Positions 6,307-15,600 of a stretch of 22,564 nt of DNA are shown here, piece by piece (the first letter of the stretch is position 1; each line of letters starts with the position of its first letter). The position numbers and the translations under genes are program-made. Source of the stretch: Treponema sp. (GTDB taxonomy: Bacteria; Spirochaetota; Spirochaetia; Treponematales; Breznakiellaceae); the NCBI GenBank assembly GCA_031290325.1, contig JAITNU010000174.1, forward strand, positions 1-22,564. The letters run 5' to 3'. The notes under the pieces are model-generated. The model was not told where the DNA came from. It ran no database searches and saw only the letters and a list, made by a program, of their open reading frames with translations.

Positions 6307-8906
6307 ACGCTAGGGTCAAGTCCTTTTCGGGTTTCTGGTGCACCTCCGGCAGGTAAAATCCCCCCGGCAGCGGCAAGACGCACCGCGTTGGCCCGGTTGA
6401 TTGCCCCCAGTTTATGGTAGACGCTTTTGATAACGCTTTTGACCGTGTTAATGGAAATGTCGTTGTCTTCGGCGATCTCCGCCCGGGTTAGTCCCTGGGA
6501 GAGGCCGGTTAATACTGCCATTTCCCGCCGGGAGAGGGGAGTTACAGGAACCAGCCGCCGCTCCTTCTGGTAAGCCCCTGCGACTGCGAACAGTTTCCTG
6601 GCATAGGTGGTAGCCTCTCGCTGGATCCGTTTAAGCCAGGGCTTGGGGATGACGCATGCGGGGTCCTTCAAAACTGCGGCACTTAGGGCGCGCATATCTT
6701 TTCCCGCCTCAATAAAGGGCATATCCAGAGTATTAGGAAGCGCCAAAGCATAGGCAGCCTCCAAAGCCCGCAAGGCTCCGTCGGTATCCTTCATATTATG
6801 GCAACAGAGTGCTTCCAGGACCTTCATTTCCAGTTTCCCGAACAAAAAGTCCTTAAAACTGTAACGGCTTTTCTGGTTTCCCAGGGAGGCCAGGGCCGCA
6901 GGGTACTGCTTTTCAATAAAATGGTATTTGGCCCGTACCAGGATTTCAAGCCCATAGACCAGGGAATTCAAATCGCTTTCCTCAAAATCGTTCCTGAGCC
7001 AGGCAGCAACTCTGGCAGTTTGCCCAATATGTACATAAAACCAGCCGGTAACAATGTCATGAAACGTATAGCGATTGACATAGTCCTGGGTTTCAAGCTG
7101 GGCCTCAAGGAGGGTGAAGAGTTCCTGAATGTGCCCCCGGTTCCCCTGGTAGAGGCTGATCCGTAATAAATAAAAAATCGAGCGGTTTTCAATCTCATAC
7201 TGATGCTGTTTCCGGGCCTTGTACAAGGCTTCATAGGCTAAGGTTTCCGCCGCGGTCACCTCTCCCCTGAACCAGGCCAGTTCAGCCCAGGCAAGTTTAT
7301 CTATGCCATAAAAACAGCCCTTCAAGGATCTGGATACATAGGGAACCATAGCGGATACCGCCTCAATAAACCGTTTTATCGCCCCCGGTTCCGGGCTGCT
7401 CACCCGGCATGCATAAGAACAAAGGCACCCCACCGTGATGGGACCCTTTATTTCATGGCCGCTTAAGCGGTAATAGTGATAGGCCCGTTCAAACCAGGGC
7501 ACAAAGGTATAGTCCTGGGTATGCATGCTGGTAATCAGACCAATAAAGCCCAGGGCATTATAGCACCCCGAGAGCGTCCGGTACTGAAAAGGGGAAGGCG
7601 AAGCAGCCTCCAGCTCGGCAATGATGTCCTTCAGTACGACTCTGGCTTTTTCAAACAACTCCAGGGTTATGAGGGTTCTCGTATACAGTATCCAGGCCAG
7701 GGCGTTTTGCCGGTACAGAGCCGCCGGTGCCCGGACACAGAGTTCCAGGAGGAATTGGGCAATAGCATTGGGTATTACAAGGGGAAGGGTGTAGACCACT
7801 TCAAAGAGTTCATGATATGCACCGGCCTTTTCATAATAGCTCATGGCATCCATTTTGAAATTGTTAGCGCCGCACCACCGGGCCGCATGGAGGTAGACAT
7901 TCCGGGTCTCCTCCTCAGTAAGTTCCCCCTGTTTGCCGATTAAATACTCAAGGAAGAGGTTGTGGATATGGTAGACGTTCAAATAGGAGTCATAGCGGAT
8001 AAAAGAGCCGATCTGTTTCATCTCTTCGAGCAGCCCCGTGTTCCCCGCCAGTTCCGTCAGGAGTTCCAGGGCCAGATGATCGATGAGCGACAACTTGATA
8101 AGATACTTCCGCAGCCCCTCGGAGCTTACCGACATGATCTCGCTTTCAAGCAGCTTGAACACATTAAACTTCACTGAGGAGGAGGCATAGCCCTTGCCAG
8201 GAGGCTCGTTTTTTAAGGCCAGCCCCGCCAGGTTGATGGCAAAGGCCCAGCCTTCGGTACTCCGGTACGTCCAGAACGCGGTTTCAGGGGAGACTTTAAT
8301 ATCCTGCATCCGAAAATACGCAACCATTTCATCCTGACTGAACCGCAGGTCATCCTCGGTTATAGTGGCCAACATACCCTTGGAACGGAGGAAGCGGGTG
8401 TTTATTGGCGGATCACTGCGGGAAATGATGATGGAGGTAATATTGGGGAACGGGGTGGTTATACACCGTTCCATAAAGCGCAGAACCGCCGCATCATGGA
8501 GGAGGTGGAAATCATCATACACAAAAATATATTTCCAGTCGCTGTTGACATCGGTTCGGGGAATGGCAACATAGCGGTCAAACTGCCGTTCCGTTTCGGG
8601 AAAGCTGGTCTCCACCAGTTTAGCTGCAGTATCCTTATTGATGAACGTCACCACCTTGACGAAATTCTCCCAGAAGCGCAAACTCAGGTTATCCCGTTCA
8701 GAAAGCTGCATCCAGGTGGTGAGCACATTGTACTTCCGTACAAAGGAATAAACCGCCTGGGTTTTACCATACCCCGCGCCGGCGACCACGGTAACAATAG
8801 GATACTGCATCGCCTTTTCCAATAAGCGGTGTATCTGAGGCCGTTCCAGGTACTGTTGATTCCCTAGTACTATGGGTACGTTACTATGAAAAAACTGCTC
8901 ATGCAT
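6303..8906 (-). CDS. MalT-like LuxR-family STAND ATPase regulator (first of tandem pair)
   Basis: The product is 867 residues if it starts at the ATG at 8906 (MHEQFFHSN), directly downstream of the purine-rich GGAAGGAAAGG and aligning with the paralogue. A TTG six codons earlier is less likely. Walker A is 'AGAGYGKT' (42-49) and Walker B 'YIFVYDDFH' (126-134). The middle is all-helical and TPR-like. The LuxR HTH spans about 790-850: 'PLSRREMAVLTGLSQGLTRA' and 'ISINTVKSVIKSVYHKLGA'. A 16-residue tail (PAGGAPETRKGLDPSV) extends past the point where the paralogue ends and overlaps its start. High similarity along the whole length points to tandem duplication, with divergence strongest in the sensor region, so the two may answer different ligands or form mixed oligomers. 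It is transcribed from the promoter at 9072-9100, divergent from purN. Confidence 0.9.
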   Translation of the reverse strand: MHEQFFHSNVPIVLGNQQYLERPQIHRLLEKAMQYPIVTVVAGAGYGKTQAVYSFVRKYNVLTTWMQLSERDNLSLRFWENFVKVVTFINKDTAAKLVETSFPETERQFDRYVAIPRTDVNSDWKYIFVYDDFHLLHDAAVLRFMERCITTPFPNITSIIISRSDPPINTRFLRSKGMLATITEDDLRFSQDEMVAYFRMQDIKVSPETAFWTYRSTEGWAFAINLAGLALKNEPPGKGYASSSVKFNVFKLLESEIMSVSSEGLRKYLIKLSLIDHLALELLTELAGNTGLLEEMKQIGSFIRYDSYLNVYHIHNLFLEYLIGKQGELTEEETRNVYLHAARWCGANNFKMDAMSYYEKAGAYHELFEVVYTLPLVIPNAIAQFLLELCVRAPAALYRQNALAWILYTRTLITLELFEKARVVLKDIIAELEAASPSPFQYRTLSGCYNALGFIGLITSMHTQDYTFVPWFERAYHYYRLSGHEIKGPITVGCLCSYACRVSSPEPGAIKRFIEAVSAMVPYVSRSLKGCFYGIDKLAWAELAWFRGEVTAAETLAYEALYKARKQHQYEIENRSIFYLLRISLYQGNRGHIQELFTLLEAQLETQDYVNRYTFHDIVTGWFYVHIGQTARVAAWLRNDFEESDLNSLVYGLEILVRAKYHFIEKQYPAALASLGNQKSRYSFKDFLFGKLEMKVLEALCCHNMKDTDGALRALEAAYALALPNTLDMPFIEAGKDMRALSAAVLKDPACVIPKPWLKRIQREATTYARKLFAVAGAYQKERRLVPVTPLSRREMAVLTGLSQGLTRAEIAEDNDISINTVKSVIKSVYHKLGAINRANAVRLAAAGGILPAGGAPETRKGLDPSV

Positions 8907-9034
8907 CCTTTCCTTCCTTAACAATGGTTGAGCATAGTTAAAAGACCACCGTTAAAAACAAGGTACGATTTTGAGCGGTGCCAATAATACTTACACATGC
9001 CAGCTGCTACCGGCGACTTGTTACTTATAGAAGC

Positions 9035-9049
9035 GTTCTTCAAAAGAAC
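9035..9049. promoter_or_regulatory. Inverted repeat in the regulator leader
   Basis: GTTCTTCAAAAGAAC has perfect 6-bp arms around three bases. It lies about 16-30 bases downstream of the predicted start point of the regulator operon, inside a 346 bp stretch without genes (8907-9252). It may be an operator or a small leader hairpin. Apart from this site and the two divergent promoters, I see nothing else definite in that stretch. Confidence 0.4.
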
Positions 9050-9071
9050 ATGATTGTTTTTTTATGCTATT

Positions 9072-9100
9072 AGTTTAATGATAGTCAGGGTCGCTGTCAA
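9072..9100 (-). promoter_or_regulatory. Sigma70-like promoter for the tandem regulators
   Basis: TTGACA (complement of 9095-9100) and TAAACT (complement of 9072-9077) lie exactly 17 bp apart. The predicted start near 9065 leaves a leader of about 160 bases before the first regulator's ATG at 8906. Confidence 0.62.
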
Positions 9101-9175
9101 TTACCGGGAGAAAAAATATCGTTTTTATACTCAAGGATCCACTATCATCGGATTGTATTTTTTTGGATTTTATAC

Positions 9176-9204
9176 TTGATACCCTGTTTCAAATGTAGTA
9201 TACT
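9176..9204 (+). promoter_or_regulatory. Sigma70-like promoter for purN
   Basis: TTGATA (9176-9181) and TATACT (9199-9204) are separated by 17 bp; each matches consensus at five of six positions. The start point should be near 9211, about 40 bases before the purN ATG. No PurR-like or purine riboswitch element is recognised in this short leader. Confidence 0.68.
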
Positions 9205-9252
9205 ATAGTACCATCTGAATTGTATACGCTTTGTTATCAGCGAGGAAAAGAT

Positions 9253-9873
9253 ATGAATGTAGTTTACGGTACCGCGATGATTCCCATGGCAGTGCTTGTT
9301 TCAGGAGGCGGTACGAACCTGCAGGCCCTCATTGACGCGGCAGAAGCAGGGGTGCTTTCTTGGGGAAAAATCGCCCTCGTTATTTCAAGCACTCCCCAGG
9401 CTTACGCGCTCAAGCGGGCAGCACAGCACCGGATCCCCGCCGTGATTGTGGAACGGAACCAGTACCACGATGCTGCCGCTTATGACCGCGCCATGCTCCA
9501 CACCCTGGAAGCACACCGCATCAGGCTCGTGGTTTTGGCAGGCTTCCTTGCCATCCTCGGTACGCCGGTCATTCAAGCCTATAAAAAACGTATCATCAAC
9601 ATCCACCCGTCTTTGCTCCCTGCCTTTGGCGGCAGAGGATACTACGGTCTCAAAGTACATGAAGCGGTTCTTGCACAAGGCGTCAAGGTAACAGGCGCCA
9701 CGGTCCATTACGTGGATGAACGTGTTGACGGCGGTGAAATTATTGTCCAGAAAACCGTCGAAGTATTGGAGGGGGACACACCGGAAGTCCTGCAAAAACG
9801 GGTAATGGAGCAAGCAGAATGGCTACTGCTGCCTGCCGCCGTGGAACTGGTGTGTAAACTGGACACTACCTAG
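9253..9873 (+). CDS. purN: Phosphoribosylglycinamide formyltransferase
   Basis: Transfers a formyl group from 10-formyltetrahydrofolate to GAR in purine synthesis, in the cytoplasm. ATG at 9253 follows GAGGAAAAG (9242-9250); a TTG at 9220 would start before any ribosome site. At 206 residues it is a normal PurN. Motifs are 'VLVSGGGTNLQALI' (phosphate/GAR binding), 'VLAGFLAIL', 'IINIHPSLLPAFGG' with catalytic Asn116 and His118, and 'GATVHYVDERVDGGEIIVQ' with catalytic Asp159. No other purine gene is nearby, so purN is a lone gene here. Its TAG overlaps the TAG of the convergent cyclase gene by 4 bp (CTAG). Confidence 0.95.
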   Translation: MNVVYGTAMIPMAVLVSGGGTNLQALIDAAEAGVLSWGKIALVISSTPQAYALKRAAQHRIPAVIVERNQYHDAAAYDRAMLHTLEAHRIRLVVLAGFLAILGTPVIQAYKKRIINIHPSLLPAFGGRGYYGLKVHEAVLAQGVKVTGATVHYVDERVDGGEIIVQKTVEVLEGDTPEVLQKRVMEQAEWLLLPAAVELVCKLDTT

Positions 9874-11822
9874 CTATCGAAAGTCTCTGCACCGATATCG
9901 TAGACCTCTATCTCGTGTTCGTCGTAGCCCTTGACAAAGATACCGCGTTTCGCGCTAATGGGGAAATCGTCCCCCGCAAGCCTGCGGGTTTCGCCAGTTA
10001 AGAGGATGCCCCCCAGGGGCGCATTGCTTTCCATGCGCTGGGCCAGGTTCACCGCAGCGCCGATCACGGTGTATTCAATGCGGTTTTCCGCCCCGAGATT
10101 GCCTACGATGACCTTGCCGGTGTTTATGCCGATACGGATGTGTAGGTTGATGTTGATCCGGGACTTCCATTCCGCGGCTATTTCCCGGGCTTTCCGCTGC
10201 ATTTCCATGGCCGCCTCCAGGCACTGCCGCACATGAGTGGATGCCGTGGGATCTGCCCCAAGCACTCCACCGTGATCGCCGAAAAACGCCAGCATACCAT
10301 CGCCGATAAATTTATCCACCGTCCCCTGGTGGGCAAAAATGATGTCCGCCATGGCGCTATGAAAACAGCTTAAAAAGCCATGCACCACCTCAGGCTCCTT
10401 GTCGGAACTCCACTTGGTAAAGCTGGAAATATCAGAAAAGAGGATCGTAAGTTCCTTGTAAGCAGGGGTGAGGTCTACCTTGCCTTCTTTGATGATCTTG
10501 CTTACCAGGTCGTGGTGGAAGTAGCGGGACAGGGCGTTTTCCAGAAGGGACTGCTCGTGGTACCGGAAAAACAGCCTCAAAGCAAAAGCAAGGCCCCAGG
10601 AGCAGATCAGGGCACCCAGGCCGGCAGTATACCAGGGGGTAATGTGAAAAAACTGCCAGCGGATACCATTGATCGCGGTAAAGAGGATGAAAAGACCGAG
10701 GAAACGGAGGTGGAAACCGAGGTCTGTCCCTGCGCTTTGAGCAACGAGCATGGTGAGGAACAAGATGAGGAGGGCCAGCCCTTGATAGAGGCGCCCGCTT
10801 TCCGCAATAAAGGAATCACCGGAAAGGATGCTGCTCAATACCGCCACATGGATGCCCGAAAGGGGGTAGATCCCTTCAAACGCTGTAGGCCCGACATCCT
10901 TCTGGGTGGTGGTTACTTCCGCCGCCAGGGCAATTTGACCGGTAAGCCCTTTCCGGTAGGTTTCCGCGGCAGCAGCATCATATTTTGCCGCGGTGATGCG
11001 TTCCAGGGGGATACGGTCGTAACTATCGGCCCAGGTTTTAACGTAAGGGATGAGCATACGGCACTGTTCATCCACCGGGATACGGATATACTCAGCCTCA
11101 TCATCAAACAGGGGGAGGGGGAGGACCAGTTCCTTCCCAGGGTAGAGGATCACCCTATTGGGATCGATCTCCCAGTATTGGGCTGCGGCGGCCAGGGGCA
11201 AAGAGGGGATATAGCCATCTTCCCACTGGTAGAGCAGGGGCACCCGGCGGAAGATGCCGTCAGAATCAGGGGTTTCGTTTATGTGCCCCAAGTGCAGGGC
11301 CGCTTCTGCCAGTGCTGGAAAGGGCATAATCACCCCCCCGGCCTTGGGGACCAGGGACTTACCCTTGAGCGTTATGTGCCAAAGGCTCTTTTCGAGGATC
11401 CTCCGTTCCGCCGGACTGAGGTCAGAACCATCATCCTCCATAACCAGCACCGCCATGATGAGGTTCTCCGCATCCCTGGCCGCTTCGACAAACAGGGTGT
11501 CATCTGCTTCGGCTTTGGGAAACTGGAAGAGAAAATCCAGGACCAGTTGGGAAGCGTTAAAGCCAGAGAGCACCGTAACGAGGTCCGCAAAGGCTTCCCG
11601 GGTATCGACCTTTTCTTGTAAGGTTCTGAGGGTCTGATCGTTCAGATCCACCGGTGAAATGAGGGGGTTCATAGCAAGGCCGCCATGCTTTATCCGCAGC
11701 CTCATAAGGGTGTCGAACAAAGCCCGGTCCCCGGTATCCCCAAGACCGCTCCCCAGTAAAGCCAGGGATATCACCATAAAACCAAGGCCCCCCAGGAGGA
11801 ACTGCCGGGAGATATGAGACAA
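9870..11822 (-). CDS. CHASE2-domain class III adenylate cyclase
   Basis: The protein has 650 residues. An N-terminal membrane helix (about 8-28) is followed by a CHASE2 sensor (about 30-330; note 'LGHINETPDSDGIFRRVPLL'), three membrane helices (about 340-430) and a cytoplasmic cyclase domain (about 455-635). Catalytic residues are complete: metal-binding Asp464 ('LFSDISSFT') and Asp508 ('GDGMLAFFG'), purine-selecting Lys504 and Thr585, and transition-state Asn592 and Arg596 ('VNLAQR'). Lys/Thr favours ATP over GTP, so the product is likely cAMP. The first available start is TTG at 11822 with a poor ribosome site; an ATG 16 codons later (11774) is possible but would trim the first helix. It lies 22 bp after the 11845-12498 gene and is the last gene of the cassette, probably its signalling output. 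Confidence 0.92.
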   Translation of the reverse strand: MSHISRQFLLGGLGFMVISLALLGSGLGDTGDRALFDTLMRLRIKHGGLAMNPLISPVDLNDQTLRTLQEKVDTREAFADLVTVLSGFNASQLVLDFLFQFPKAEADDTLFVEAARDAENLIMAVLVMEDDGSDLSPAERRILEKSLWHITLKGKSLVPKAGGVIMPFPALAEAALHLGHINETPDSDGIFRRVPLLYQWEDGYIPSLPLAAAAQYWEIDPNRVILYPGKELVLPLPLFDDEAEYIRIPVDEQCRMLIPYVKTWADSYDRIPLERITAAKYDAAAAETYRKGLTGQIALAAEVTTTQKDVGPTAFEGIYPLSGIHVAVLSSILSGDSFIAESGRLYQGLALLILFLTMLVAQSAGTDLGFHLRFLGLFILFTAINGIRWQFFHITPWYTAGLGALICSWGLAFALRLFFRYHEQSLLENALSRYFHHDLVSKIIKEGKVDLTPAYKELTILFSDISSFTKWSSDKEPEVVHGFLSCFHSAMADIIFAHQGTVDKFIGDGMLAFFGDHGGVLGADPTASTHVRQCLEAAMEMQRKAREIAAEWKSRININLHIRIGINTGKVIVGNLGAENRIEYTVIGAAVNLAQRMESNAPLGGILLTGETRRLAGDDFPISAKRGIFVKGYDEHEIEVYDIGAETFDS

Positions 11823-11844
11823 ACCCCGCAGTTTTGAGAAAAAA

Positions 11845-12498
11845 CTAATACTTAACAGAGATAATCCTCACATAGTGGTTCCGTCCGGCATAGCGGGCAG
11901 TGCCGGCAGGCGGCGCATCCAGGGCCGCGGTTTCAGGCGCACCACGGGCAGTGCCGCCGCTGATAGTAAACTTCTGAGGAGGCTCCCCCAGGGGATCATC
12001 GGCCTTCTGAATAGCCAGCACCTCATAGTACACATTCGAGTGGGATTGCCGGGAAGCGGGACTACGCTTATAGGCTTTAATGTAGTTGTCCAGCTTGTCC
12101 TCTTTCTTCAGGCTCATAATGATATAAAAGGTATCGGTCCCGGAAGCAGCGCTGAGACTGAGGCTGAAAACCTGCGCGGCCCCTGCTTTAATCTCCGTGT
12201 CGTTCAGTATCGTAACCTTACGGTCCTGCCCATATTGGATAACATAGCAGTAGGTGTTTGTCCGGCTGCTCATTCTGAGGGACAAACCATCCCCCTGGGC
12301 TACAGCATGACTGATGAGGTCCTCAGGCGCATCCGCCAGTTCCTGTGCACCCAGGATTTCTATGGTTTGGTTAAAATCCAGGGCTGTGCCGTTTGATTTC
12401 TTCTCAAGACGCAAGTCCCAGGTAAAGCCTGTATTCTGGGCACCGAGACTGCCCAGTGCAGCCAGGCACAGGGCAATCATTACCAGTTGTTTTTTCAT
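11845..12498 (-). CDS. Small exported protein, possibly DUF4384-like
   Basis: The product has 217 residues. ATG at 12498 follows AAGGAG (complement of 12505-12510) at 6 bases. Residues 1-20 are a signal peptide, with cleavage likely before QNTG and no lipobox. The middle section 'LSLRMSSRTNTYCYVIQYGQ' followed by 'DRKVTILND' and later 'DTFYIIMSLKKEDKL' resembles the DUF4384 pattern, in which a beta-sandwich domain is often found beside caspase or other protease genes; this is a weak, by-eye match. The C-terminus is Ala/Pro-rich, then 'YVRIISVKY'. It lies between the caspase/WD40 gene and the cyclase gene. It may be a periplasmic partner that links the protease to the CHASE2 sensor (inference only). 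Directly upstream of its ribosome site is a CRISPR-repeat-like sequence. Confidence 0.75.
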   Translation of the reverse strand: MKKQLVMIALCLAALGSLGAQNTGFTWDLRLEKKSNGTALDFNQTIEILGAQELADAPEDLISHAVAQGDGLSLRMSSRTNTYCYVIQYGQDRKVTILNDTEIKAGAAQVFSLSLSAASGTDTFYIIMSLKKEDKLDNYIKAYKRSPASRQSHSNVYYEVLAIQKADDPLGEPPQKFTISGGTARGAPETAALDAPPAGTARYAGRNHYVRIISVKY

Positions 12499-12511
12499 CC
12501 GCTACTCCTTA

Positions 12512-12540
12512 GTTTCAATCCACGCACTCATGAGCGCAAC
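12512..12540 (-). repeat. Solitary type I-C CRISPR-repeat-like sequence
   Basis: On the minus strand the 29 bases begin GTTGCGCTCATGAG and end TGCGTGGATTGAAAC. The second part matches the conserved 3' half of type I-C (Dvulg-type) repeats, whose hallmark is GTGGATTGAAAC. The first part can fold with it as GCGCUC/GAGUGC with one G-U pair, as repeats of that type do. Only one copy is present in the window, so this is not an array. It ends one base before the AAGGAG of the next gene. No cas genes are in view. Confidence 0.5.
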
Positions 12541-12652
12541 CCAGTGCCGGTGGGGTTTAATACCCCGGGCGTAAAACTGGGGTGCGGGGATCCCCCGTAT
12601 ACGATACGATTTCAAGAAGAAATCTTCAATACCCCACTGCGGCGGAGATTCT
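12541..12652. repeat. Cluster of short GGGG/CCCC palindromes
   Basis: The gap after the caspase gene holds GGGGTTTAATACCCC (12552-12566, 5-bp arms), GGGGATCCCC (12586-12595, perfect) and GAAGAAATCTTC (12616-12627, 5-bp arms). AATACCCC occurs twice (12559-12566 and near 12627-12635), and CGATACGAT is an internal direct repeat. None is followed by a clear T-run on the minus strand, so I do not call a terminator. The stretch is probably transcribed between the two cassette genes. Confidence 0.45.
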
Positions 12653-15600
12653 TTATTTAACACTATACTGCTCTTTTCTCAGATCCGCCACATTAAAATC
12701 GGAAAATCCCGCAGGGGTATGTATGGTTGGGTTCTGTTTCCTGCTGCTTAAACGGGGCACCATGATCTGAAGGTAGGTGTTGAGTTCGTTAAGGGTCACC
12801 ATACCGTCCTTGCCAAAACCGCCTATGTCTAGGTCCGCATCGCCTTTCATGGCCTGAATGATACTATAGGTAAAAAGACCGTGTCCATACTCGGCCCGCT
12901 CCAGGGAGGATTCATTCCCACGGCTGGAGGTAAGCACGATGGTGCTGCCGTCGTCCATGTCCCGGAAGAGGCGGTTGGAGTCCACGGACCGGGCTTTACC
13001 CCCGGCAACCCCGGCTGAATGGCAGGCATCGATCACAATGAGCTTTTGCCCCAGGATCTTCCGCAAAACGGTATCAATTTCCTGGCGACTTATGGCCTTG
13101 TCCCAGACCGTCATATCCCCGGTATGGGCGGCATCTGCAGGAAGAAAGAGGAAGTTGTTCTCCCGGTCGCTTACCCCATGACCGGCTATAAAGAGTAAGG
13201 CCATATCCTGGCCGCCTGCCTGGTTGAGGAAGGATAAGCCCTCCATAATCGCGTCCCGCGTGGGGACTCCGTTTCTGCCGCTTATGAGCAGACTGTTTAC
13301 CCTGCCGTAGAGGCGTCCTTCCTGGGCTTTAAAGCTGCTGATGATGCCTTCCGCGTCGGCAGCCGCATAGGAAAGGTCTTCCAGGATGGCGTCCGCATAC
13401 TGATTCACCCCGACGGCGAGGATCCACAGGTTCGGCACTGGCGCAAATTCCGTGCCTGGGTAGTAGAGCTCAATGATTTTGGAATCGTCGGAATACCCGT
13501 TGCTGGCGATGATCTCCACACTGTTCCACCCTGGCTTGAGATCCAGGGGAAAGGCCCGCTCCACCCGTTCGTCCGCCTTCCGGGTTCCTCTGATCCGGTC
13601 GGATTCCTGACTGCCCAATTCCTCGTGTACCACCAGGTGGCCCCGGACTATCACCCGGATGTTCTTGACCGGCTGGGTTTCTCCGATAAAAGCCACCGAA
13701 ATTACCGTGGACTCCAGGTCGGTCCTCACTTCAGGGTTCTGAATTTCGATTTTGGGAGGCAGAAAATCCGCCGCGTCCTGAATGCGCCTGCCCCCTATGG
13801 CCACGAGGTAGGCTTTCTGGTCCCCGGCCAGGGCTGCGGCCACCGCTTCGGGCTTGTAGAAGGTACCCCGGAAATTGTCCATGCCGAAAACCTCGTCCCC
13901 AACCCGCACGTTGAGGTGCAGGTCCCCCTGGGGGGAAGCGTTGTAGTAGCCCTCCGGGGTGATGCAGATCCATTCACCATCGCTAAAACCGATACACTGA
14001 ACGGTTTCTTTGCCGGATAAGCGGCCTGTATCACCGTCGGTTCCCAGGGTCCAGAGTCGGATCGTACCGTCGTTGGAACCGGAAATGATCCTGCGGTCAT
14101 CGGGGCTGAAAGCCGCGGCATTTACGTTGTTGCTGTGGCCCGAAAGTCTGAGCAGTTCCTCTCCGGTTTGGGCGTCCCAGACCCGTATGGTTTTATCCCC
14201 GGCGGAGATATCGGTCTGACCGGAAGCCGAGAGTATCCATTTCCCATCGGAACTGTAATCCAGGGTGTTTACCGTGTCCTCGTGGCCGGAAAGGGCAAAG
14301 ACCTCGTCCCCGGTTTCCCCGTCACAGACCTTTACGATGGCGCCGGAACTGTACACAAAGCGCCTGCCCTCAGGGCTGAAACACAGCGCAGAGACGCCAC
14401 CGTCTGCGTGCTCCTGGAAGGAGTACAGCTCCTTTCCCGTTCCCGCATCCCAGACCTTGATGACCCCGTCCCGGCACCCTGAGATGATCCGCTTGCCATC
14501 AGGGCTCCAGGCTGCGGCATAGATTATATCCCGGTTACCGGAAAGGATGAGTAACTCAGTGCCGCTTTCCGCATCCCAGACCCTGAGGGTACTGTCCCAG
14601 GAAGCAGAGAGGATGCGCTGCCCCTCTGGGCTGAAAACCCCATGGGTAATCCGGTTGGTATGCCCGCTAAGGGTTGCCAGGAGTGTACCCGATTCGGCGT
14701 CCCACACTTTTATGGAAGCGTCGCCGGAACCGGAAAGTACCCATTTACCATCAGGGCTCCAGCCTGCGGTGTTTATCCCCTTGTTGTGACCAGTAAAGGA
14801 CTTAAGCAAGGCCCCGGTTTCCGGGTCCCAGAACCTCAGTACGCCGCTGGAATCCAGGGTATTGGCCGAGCCTGAGAGGATCTGCGTTGCGTCAAAGCGA
14901 AAACTCACGGACCGGTTATCATCAATATAGCCTGAATAGGAGGCCAGGAGTGCACCGGATTCTGCGTCCCATTCTTTGGTGGTTTTATCAATGGAGCCTG
15001 AAAGTACCCGCCTCCCCGCGGGACTCCAGGCCACGGACATAACCGGCATCTGATGCCCGGAAAGCGTTTTCAGGAGTACGCCGCTTTCGGGGTCCCAGAT
15101 TCTAACCGTTTTATCTATTGAACCGGAGACTATCCTGGATCCCTCGGGATTAAAGGCCAGGGCGTTTATTGCGTACTGATTGCCCCTCATGGTACGCAGC
15201 AAGGCCCCGGTTCCGGCATCCCAGACCATGATGGCGCCGTTAAAAGAACCGGAGCTTATCCTGGCGCCATCAGGACTCAGGGTAAGGGCCTGGACCGCGC
15301 TGCCCATACCCAAAGGCTCACCGAGTTCCCCGCCGGCCTCCCCATCCCAGATACGGAGGGTTCCGTCACTGGAACCGGAATATATCCGCCCACCATCAGG
15401 ACTGTACAATACGGCATACACACTCCCTGTATGACCCCTCAGGGTGTGCAGTTCGGTTCCGGTTTCCAGCTCCCAGACCTTGATAGTGCAGTCAAAGGAA
15501 GCGGAAGCCAGCCGCTGTCCATCGGGGCTGAAGGCCAGGGAATTAACTGACACCTGGTGTCCCAGGAAGGTTTTATACACCGTCTCGCTTTCCATATCCC

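Noticed and set aside
10380..11621. Long plus-strand frame of 413 codons opposite the cyclase gene
   Set aside because: It is antisense to a gene with complete CHASE2 and cyclase motifs, and its translation shows no domain and no ribosome binding site. High GC makes such shadow frames common here.
12512..12540. A CRISPR array
   Set aside because: There is one repeat-like unit only; no second copy at spacer distance on either side and no cas gene in the window.
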